Below, piece by piece: positions 55,778 through 64,000 of a stretch of 64,000 nucleotides of DNA. A model generated the notes under the pieces. That model had not been told where the DNA came from and ran no database searches. It was given only the letters and a program-made list of their open reading frames with translations. A program made the position numbers and the translations under genes. Numbering within the stretch: the first letter of the stretch is position 1; every line of letters begins with the position of its first letter. This DNA comes from Ceratodon purpureus (lineage: Eukaryota; Streptophyta; Bryopsida; Pseudoditrichales; Ditrichaceae): assembly GCA_014871385.1 (NCBI GenBank), contig CM026425.1:6673243-6737242 (forward strand), given 5' to 3'.

Positions 55778-57284
55778 GCGACTTCTACAACCCTGCCTCT
55801 GACATTACAACACCACACCTTCGGAATTGGTGCGCAAACAAAAACCAACCTCAGTTCTCGATGGCAAAACCCAACATGGGCCGCAATTCTACCGGTAACT
55901 CATCACACGGCCCGACCCAAGTGGAAAATTCTATTGACACAGGATTCTTCAATATCCTACTCTGCAGAAAGTGGGTTCAAATCATGTGAAGACATCCTCT
56001 AGTTCCAGAATCCAGGCCCAATTGGAGATGAGAGAAAAGTGCCCCCACTTAAGGTCGAGGACATCATAACCTTATCAAGTAGTATACTTTCAGCTGCACT
56101 ACATTTGTGCAGTTTGTGAGTAGGATTGCATCGCTGAGCTGTGCGATTCAGAAGCGTGTTGTCTCCGAATTTCTATCAATTAGCTAATCTCGGCGGAGTC
56201 TGGTAGTTTGTACTAGAATGGAGTCGTCGTGTTCCGTGAAAGCGGTGATCATCTTGACGTGGGATTTCGTATAATCCTCGTGACTGGTTGATGGTACTGT
56301 AGCTTTTTCGGGAGGGAAGAGGGCGATTCTGTGGCAGGTTGAGGTGGTTGAATCAATCTGGGGGTTAACCCTAAAGGGAGCAGACCTTGGAGACAGACTC
56401 CTGGGAAATCGGTAATGGCTGGAGATCATGAGACGTGAGAAGCGATGTTGGTTTTATGTTGTTCAAGCTGGTACAAAACGAATGACCACCTGCAGTGGCA
56501 TTCTTGCTGGCCGCACTTACTGTGAATTGCGAAGTCAATTAAGGACGTGATGTTGCATTCGTGAAGCTTTCAGTGCCATGATCGACCACAAGTATGGAGA
56601 CGGCCATAAGAACACCAGTGCCGGCAGTTTGGTCGCTGCAGTAATCTACACACACCTCCGAATTAGTTTAAGGGCTCTGCGAAATCGAAACCGAAAGAAC
56701 GAATTCGCTAATCTTGCAAGCGATCTAATAACAATTTTAAGAACCACACCTGAGAGATTTTGGTGCAGAACATGTCACGACAGGAGTGGAGGGGGTGATA
56801 GTCGAATGAGCAGTTTAACAGATTTCGTTGATTGTTGATGATGTACGTTGTTGGCTGTTGTTGTTTAACTATATATCCTGGTTGAGGGAGCTGGAGGACG
56901 AGTCGGCAGGAGCTTCGCAAAAGCCGATAATGATGAATTAAATTTAAATAGGCGTTATTCGGTTTCTCTTGGCTGAATCACATTAGCAGGATTTTAGAGC
57001 TGGATCAAAAATAATCCAGGAAGAATCAGTCAGAAATTTTGGATTCAAGGACAGAGCCTCCAGACGAGATCTCCTTTTTATTTGCTTCAGACTCAAATGC
57101 ATCAGCAGGCTAGACAACATCGAGTGCCGAAGATCAGACATGTGAAATTAGGACTTTCGTACACAATTCTTTACTGTGAACCTCCTCCCTTACTGTGTTG
57201 AAAATCCAGATTCCACTTGCTATGTTGCACTTCATGCCTGTAAAGAGTTCCTAGGAGTGCACTGGATGCATTGTGCTACTTCAT
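55778..57284. promoter_or_regulatory. Intergenic region between the lipase start and the NLR-WD40 stop
   Basis: Balanced composition and no recognisable protein. It should hold the lipase promoter and 5' UTR (left part) and the 3' UTR of the upstream minus-strand gene (right part). No individual element is supported. Confidence 0.35.
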
Positions 57285-60200
57285 TTATTGATTTTTACGC
57301 TGAGTCGCTTCAAATGCCTCTGGGTCGTCGCATACTTGTGTTAGCCACGTCGCAAACATGAAACATCCAGCACGGCAATATCTCACGAGGAAGGATTTCA
57401 GACCATACTGAATATAATCAAAGCAGCCATAACGTGCCATCATGCCTTGTTCTTCTATTCTTCGGTTGTCTTCCATCTCGTCATTGATCACCACCTCTTC
57501 GTCACTCTCAGATATCTCTCCGCGCCCAGTTCCTTCGCCAGTTTCTACCACTAGAACGTCTCCATCACTCCATCCCAATGCAAATTCGTTACGCCTTCGA
57601 GGATTCGCAGCAATCGTAGTAGGATAAGTTGTCCTGCATGAGGAAAGACTCAATTATCAAAACTCAATGTGTACGTGTTTCGAGTGACGGCCAAGAGTAC
57701 AGCATCTAAAGATTAAACACCTCGGTATAAATGCCTTTACGTAATTCGTGGTGATGATGATGAATGACTTGCATGTTAGTGGAAAAGATTTCTTTAGAGA
57801 ATGTATTATGGTGCAGATTACATACCCGCTCACTCCTTGAGATCTGTGTAAAGGCGGGGCAAGTCGGCACCGCAGCCAGAAGCTCTCGGCATCAAAAATA
57901 CCGACAGAGCCATCAGCAAAGCCGGCATAAACAAGTTGGCTGTCACATGAGTAAGTGGCATCTGAAATTGCAGCTGTGAAGGGACTTTGAAGGTCCCACT
58001 GCATACAACCGACCAGAATTGTTCAAGGATGTCAGGTTCAATCAAACAAGCCCGCAACTGATGATTAAGATTTCATAATTACCGTAAAAGCAATCTATGT
58101 CGATATATTATGACCTGCTTTTGAAACATGTGGGTCAGCTGTTTGGTTAGCAGCCAGCTTGACCTATTAAAATTATATTATCCTGCAATGGGCTTAGCAG
58201 TAGTACTACAAGGGAATTGGTGGGAAGAAAGTAGAAGAGAATTATATACCTGACAGAGATGATCCAGCTCTCTTGCATCTTCCTGTTCACGAATTTTGTA
58301 AACAACCAACTGAGATTTGCTGACAGCCAGAAGGCGAACTTGGTCGTGGTGAAATTGAACACGGATGCCCTCTCGGCATGGTACCCTCCCATCAGGTTGA
58401 TATTGCACAAAGTTTAACTGTCGTCTTACCCACTGATCTGTTCTCCAAGCGCACAACTGCAGATGAGAGAAACAACGTTATTTTGTCTTAGAAACGACAT
58501 TATTTGGTGATCTTAGTTGCAATCTGCGATTAGTACATAACTGTGAATTTACGCTTAAACATGGAAATTGATAGAATTAGGCTTCAATTCAAGTACGCAG
58601 GTATGCACCTGATCATCTGCCCCCAGCGATACAAGCACTCTTAAGAACTTGGAGAATGCCAAACCAGTGATTCTGTTTTGATGGCCCTTCAACGTGCACA
58701 CCACCTGCAAGAGAGGGTATGTTTGTTTTTGGATTTTAGAGAAATGCTAAAGTGGTGACACAACATGGCATGTTGTAGCCTATCATTTTCATATTCGTCC
58801 ATGTTTTTCATATGCACAAACAAACCTGTTTCTCCCAATCATTTATAATTGCAATTGTTGAATCCTCCAGTCCTATTACAAGGACATCATCGTCGTGAGG
58901 ATAGTATGCAAGAAATGTGGCTCTTGAAGGTAAATATTGAAGTATTGTTTCTTGATTGACCTAGGAAACACAACATTCTTCATTAGTAGACTTTTGACAA
59001 AAGATGTTGTAAAAGTTAACATTGATTCCAACCTTCTTGTAGAACCATATATCATGTAAAATTGTGAGATTTACCTTATCGGTCATCATTGTGTAGAAAG
59101 AAACTTGTCCTCCTGAGGCAGATAATAGATGATCGTTATCATTGCAAAGCGCCATAGAACATGGTTGACCTTCTTCATGTGTTGTGAGATTGATGTCATT
59201 GATCATCAGCACACTGCCAATTGGTTGCCAGAATTGTGGAACAACAACTACTCTGGCCTGCCAAAATAATTGAATTAAAAATAAATGCATAGTTAAGTAA
59301 ATATATTTTCATCAGCTCATTGAAGTTGTCATTCCAAAAGGTTGATGTGATCATATTGTAAACAAAGTTTCCTTTATCAAACACCTAACAAATCTAAAAT
59401 AACATACAATAAAAAAAAGCCAAATCTACATCACACTTCATATTTATAATTACCTGATTTTTCCAATCCCAACGCTTGTGCATGCCGCTGGATGTGAGTG
59501 CCAACAAATTCATCTCACCTCTTGTCTGAAGCCGTGATCCATTGTTGGAGTAAATAAGTTTTGTAATCTGCGGCCAACAAAATATAATTACTCAATAATC
59601 AATCTCAAAAATACTCCTATTGGTTCTTATTTAATTGGTTTTCAAATGTAACTTGCACTACACATGTATGTATAAAAAAATCCAGCTATGAATGTGATCA
59701 ACTAAAAAAACATGGGATAGTAAATCAAACCTTCTCACGTGGCATAGGGTCCCATAATCTTCTTGACCGAAATTGATGTTGTACATCAATGTCTATGTCT
59801 AGACGAGACTGAGTGAGGTTAGTGGGCTCGCCATGATAATTGTCACCATACTTAGATTGATCGGAGCTATGAAACACCACAAGTTTCTCACATGATGCTT
59901 TAAGTTTCATCTCCTCCTCTTCACTTATGATTATTCCACTCTTTTGAAGGCGAAGCACCTCAAGATCTATAGAGCAGCTTAGTTGCTCGGGTAGCTCACT
60001 CAACTTCTTACATCCTTCCAAATCGAGAACCCTCAATGAAGGTATGGGTGCACGACTAGATAAGGTCAACAAGTGTGCACAACCTTGAAGGATAAGTTTT
60101 TGTAAGTTTGGGAAGTGACTCAAATCTGGTAGTCCTTCAAGACTTAGACAAAGGGTAAGGTCTATGATTGTCAATTTAGACAAGTATTTTGAGCAAGTCA

Positions 60201-63200
60201 CCATCTTTAAGGCAGTCAACCAACTAAATGTTCCCTCTTGTAATTGGGGAAATTCATCAAGATCCAGGGAATCAATTCTTGACAAATCTGTACACCTCAA
60301 AACTTCCAATTGAGTTACTTTCTGCATAGAAGGCAAATGACCAAGTCCGTAACAACCATTGGCTTGAAGCACCTTCAATGTGGTTGAATCACTAAGCCCT
60401 GGCACTTCTTTCAGCAATATGCATTCAGAAATGTTCAAATGGCTCAACTTTGTCAACCTTTGTAAGGACGGCAAACTTTTGAGCTTGTTACACCCCCACA
60501 TGTCAAGCTCCTCCAAATCATGTAATTCATCCAAACCAGGGCACTCTTGCAGTTTTGAACATCTGCTTATACACAAGGACTTTAAGTTGAACAAGTTTGA
60601 GCTCAAACCTGTTATAGTCACCACATTGTCACAATGTGCAAAGCAAACCACTTGCAACGCTTTTAGCTTGCCAATATTTGGGAGTGTATCACCATCAAAG
60701 CCCTTTATCTCCAAAACTTGGAGCTTTGTTAGACTCCCAATTTCTTCAATGCATGATGAAGTGGCTTTGTCAGCCCACCATTTGAGAATAACAAGGTTCT
60801 TCAATGATCCAAATCCGTCACAAGTGATTAGGAATTTGTTGGCCTTCAATTCCAAGCTCTTGAGATGTTTTAATCCTTTGAAATCCAAAGTTATCTTTGA
60901 TGGTTCTACAAACCATTGGATGTTCACCTTCAACACTGATACATTCACACACTCATCAAAATTCACTTCTTTCAAACCTTTCCATCCTTCATTTAAGAAG
61001 CGCATTCTCTTCATGTCTTTCCAGGAACAATTAAGTTCACCACTTTCTTCCTCCAAGAACATCCAACGTTGATATCCATACTTCTTGGCTTTTGCTTCGG
61101 CAACACAAAACTCACGCCAAAGATCGTGCATACCAATTTTGGTCCACCCATCACCTAGGTCTTCTAAAAGTGACTTCTGCTTCAGCTGAAGAAAAAAAAT
61201 CCATAAAGGAATAAACCTTTTGTACGTCGAGCCACATGAACTTAGCACAAATAAACCTTCATATAATCATACTTCAAGTACTTAGGAGTACATAGTGATG
61301 TAGTGATATACAAATCAAGAAAATTATATAATTATGCATCCTTAAAAAGAAAAACAAAGTCTACAACAATGCAAATCTTTACCTGGTTCAACATTTCTTT
61401 GACTTTTGATCCATGCACCATGCTTAACCAGTCATATAAGTTGCACTTCAAAAAACATCCCCAATGCCAACTTTGATATTGTACACATGGTAAAAATAGA
61501 GCAACATCCATAAACAACATTTTGGCTTCATCGTCTAAGCTTTCATAGCTTGTCCTCAAGATAGAGAAGATGGGATGCTTCTTTTGTGATAACGCCTTTT
61601 CAAATGTATCAATCTTCTTCAAACGCACATCCCATTTCCTTGGATCATATCCAACACTTGCAAGCTCCTCACCCAACACTTCTAATGCCAAAGGAATGTA
61701 GTGACAAACTTGGTTTGCTCCTTTAGAAAAACAACATCTCTCAACACAACGATTGAGAAGTTGTTCATCTATTTTAATTGTAGCATCTGCAGACTTCACA
61801 TGATTTTGAAATAACGCCATTGCATCATCTTTTGTCAATTCTGGTACTCCCATACAATCACTCTCATTGATGTGTGGCTTCAAATACGTTAAGTCATTTA
61901 AAGAACGTGCAGTCACCATGACCACACTTCCTTCAATCCATCTTGTTCCAAGATAAGTCTTTGCCTGCTTGAGGTTTTCTCGATCATCTGATACAACATT
62001 ATCAATAGCAAGAAATATAGGCTGATTTACAACGCCTTTATTTAGTTGGTTGTGACACTGCAATTTCAACAATAATTGTATATGTCAATAAAATATTTAA
62101 TCATCAAAGTGCTTTGAATATATATTTTTTTAAAACTTCATAATTAAAGTAATTTCTTCAAACAAAAAATTCTTTCAAAGCAAATATTATACAATATATA
62201 TGTGATTATAAATGAAAAAATAGGAAAAAGACATGATTTTAGTAATTCATACCTCATCAATGTTGTATCGATCCACAATATCATGTTTTAATTTTGTAAG
62301 CCTCTTCAAAAGTTCCCGTAGTAATTGAACAGCTTCTGTTGAACTTTTTAGTTCAATATGACATACTTTTCCATGGAATTCCTTAGACATCTCATTGCAC
62401 ATAGCCTTGCAAATGGTGGTTTTCCCAATACCACCTATTCCATGCAAACCAATTACACGAACTCCATTTTGTTGCATTTGTTGATTGATTTTTTCACGTA
62501 CAACCTAAAAATACATCATTTGAAAATAATCAGTAATTAATGTTTAATATGATATTACCACTGAAATTGTTTATAATCAACATCTATTAGTTTTCATACA
62601 ATTACCATTATAATTTTATGTCTTCCAAGCATGACATCTTAGAAAAACTATAATTTATCATTTTTTCTTCTACTCAAACTTGTGATGAATAAGGATATCT
62701 CATTAAATTTCTACAAGTTATTGTTTTAATTACCTTACACAATCGCGACTTTCCTTGTACATGAGAATCATTTAGTTTTGTCTCTGGATCAACCAAGGCA
62801 CAAACCGCATCCACAATTTTTTCTCGAAGGTCAACTTCTCCACTCGTATTGATGATACTATTGATTGTCTTCAATATCTCCAATGCTTCCTTCCATTCAT
62901 CGATATTTATTCTTGTATCATTACTTGCCCATTCATTCCATCTCAAAATCCACGCCGTACGGTTTTCAATATCCAACCAATCTTCTCGTGAAATACAACA
63001 AAATACAGGAATGATTTTTATGGTCAAATTGGGCTTCAAATTGGGCTTCTTCAGTTCCTTCACCATTGCCACTAATTCCACCATTGGCCATCTAGCATTT
63101 GTAAAGAACTCCTTTGACAATACCAACACACCAACTTGACATTGTTGTATAGCATTGAAAATAAGTTGTGGATATGCCTCCCCAATTGGTAAACTGCTTT

Positions 63201-63631
63201 TCCGCTTTGCATAGAAGGGGTATCGATCACATCTTTCCAAATCCACACATAGCTGCTCCACAAAATCTTTTTGAGCACCGCTGTAGCTTAAAAACACCTT
63301 GTGTTTAGCTTGGAGCTGGATATCACTGTGCCATCACAAACATGCAAAATCATTAAGGAAAAAATTACACTTAAAAACAATTTCATAATTTATTTCTCAG
63401 GAGTACAAAAAAATCAAGGGGATAGTTATTTTGAAATCATGCAACATTCCACTGCTTATATCACTATAGCCAATCATATTAAATAACTCGCCTGTCTGTG
63501 TGCACCAGATTCCTCTGATGCAATCCATCCTCATGTATCTCGCCATGACCTGTTTCACTGGATCCCTCACCCTTGTTTGTCTCGCAGGTTGAGAGACCCA
63601 GTGCACAATCATCTTCTGAACTTGGCTCCAT
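57285..63631 (-). CDS. TIR-NB-ARC-LRR immune receptor with C-terminal TOPLESS-type WD40 domain, 1456 aa
   Basis: Predicted intracellular immune receptor. Exons (minus strand): 63631-63492, 63325-62734, 62504-62253, 62057-61383, 61185-59731, 59567-59454, 59257-59075, 58960-58826, 58704-58609, 58456-58250, 57998-57826, 57633-57285; every junction is in phase. Intron 1 has a GC donor (CAG|GCGAGT). TIR (~57-190): VFLSYSGAQKDF, with Glu130 in RWPMVEL at the NADase catalytic position. NB-ARC: P-loop GIGGIGKTT (266-274), kinase 2 IFLAIDNV, RNBS-B GSVVMVTAR, GLPL-like YIPLALEVLG, MHD at 572-574. LRRs fill ~600-1000 (LEELDMWGCNKLKSLP and similar). From residue 1039 the match is to the second WD40 propeller of TOPLESS/TPR: IYSNNG, HKRWDWKNQ, PQFWQP, LLSASGGQVSFY, LKGHQNRITGLAFS, VQFHHDQVRLLAV, ATYSCDSQLVYAGFADGSVG. 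An acidic tail follows. The TOPLESS N-terminal LisH/CTLH half is absent. Alternative: two adjacent genes, with the LRR exon read into WD40 exons. The WD40 part has no own start codon context, which favours fusion. Confidence 0.85.
59454..59731 (-). other. Exon junction joining LRR to WD40 coding sequence
   Basis: The LRR exon ends MPREK followed by donor GTTTGATT (intron starts 59730). The next exon begins after CCGCAG at 59567 with ITKLIYSNNG. Both are phase 0, and the intron is about 163 bp, similar to the others in this gene. No stop codon closes the LRR frame before the donor; reading through would add one Val and stop inside the intron. 'RRLWDPMPREKITKLIY' itself resembles the linker that precedes the second propeller in TOPLESS, so the TOPLESS-derived part may begin in the last codons of the LRR exon. 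Confidence 0.75.
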
Positions 63632-64000
63632 CAAAGCCGTATTAGACTTTGCATATGGATTCTTCTGGTTCCTTGCTATCGACAGACATCAGTCCCACTT
63701 CAAGCGGCAAAAGAAAATCAGCTCCTGGGTGAGTACTGTTCGACTGAAATTCGAACAGATATGTAACGTGTCAAGTGACAGTACCTCGGCTGTTAACCTC
63801 CAAGATCAGAATGAAACGCTTCCAAACCAGACTGAGTGATGTGCAAGATATAATTGCATCTTTACAGTAGTACATCAAGGGCCAGACAGAGAACTTTTCC
63901 GAAGCTCAACTTTGTAGGATTCACAGCTATGCACTGTGGTCGACGTCCTTATTACTTAAGTATCAGAAACAAGGGGTCACTCCCCACCTGCGATCGATCA
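63632..64000 (-). promoter_or_regulatory. Upstream region of the NLR-WD40 gene
   Basis: An in-frame TGA lies about 25-30 codons upstream of the chosen ATG at 63631 with no earlier in-frame ATG, which supports the start. The rest should be 5' UTR and promoter; no motif could be fixed. Confidence 0.45.

Noticed and set aside
56578-57627. Plus-strand frames between and over the lipase and NLR genes
   Set aside because: Antisense shadows of real minus-strand exons or short random frames without recognisable domains.
57285-59567. Independent TOPLESS gene or pseudogene beside the NLR
   Set aside because: The WD40 exons have no LisH/CTLH part or start codon of their own, are intact, and are phase-matched to the LRR exon. 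Transcript data could still revive this reading.

Overview
The window is nuclear DNA of a land plant. It holds spliced genes with short GT-AG introns, an auxin response factor, a TIR-type NLR, a TOPLESS-type WD40 domain and a STIG1-like protein, set in AT-rich intergenic DNA full of (AT)n microsatellites and small DNA transposons. Short introns, compact genes and the character of the TIR-NLR and retroelement make a bryophyte (moss-like) source most plausible, but this is inference and other non-seed plants are not excluded. Every protein-coding gene I can support lies on the minus strand.

Layout. 1-2391: the 5' half of an auxin response factor gene (eight complete coding exons, running off the left edge), followed by a long C-rich upstream region to about 4.9 kb. 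5.0-15.6 kb: very AT-rich DNA with a decayed ~145-bp tandem array (5.85-6.99 kb) and an intronless 1014-codon ORF of unknown function (8725-11769). 15.6-46.6 kb: transposon-rich and gene-poor. It holds two elements flanked by TTAA (piggyBac-like), a mariner-like MITE, hairpin CACTA-type MITEs, a tRNA-derived SINE split by one of them, a decayed retroelement with RNase H and R2-type endonuclease-like domains (17.3-20.35 kb), an inverted pair of ~1-kb repeats flanking a small secreted STIG1-like gene (42.7-43.2 kb), and a Harbinger-like element carrying a higher-order minisatellite. 46.6-64.0 kb: gene-dense. A 19-exon C2-domain plus class 3 lipase gene (49239-55777) is followed by a 12-exon gene at 57285-63631.

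The most interesting object is that last gene. Its exons join in frame into a predicted 1456-residue protein with the order TIR - NB-ARC - LRR - WD40, and the WD40 part is recognisably the C-terminal beta-propeller of a TOPLESS/TPR co-repressor. The N-terminal LisH/CTLH half of TOPLESS is absent. I read it as an immune receptor with an integrated TOPLESS-derived domain (possible decoy or signalling module). The join between LRR and WD40 exons is inferred from splice sites and phase and needs transcript evidence.

The genes do not form a pathway in any way the sequence proves. It is worth noting that an auxin response factor, whose family is regulated through TOPLESS in plants, and a TOPLESS-NLR fusion lie in one window, but they are 55 kb apart and probably unrelated.
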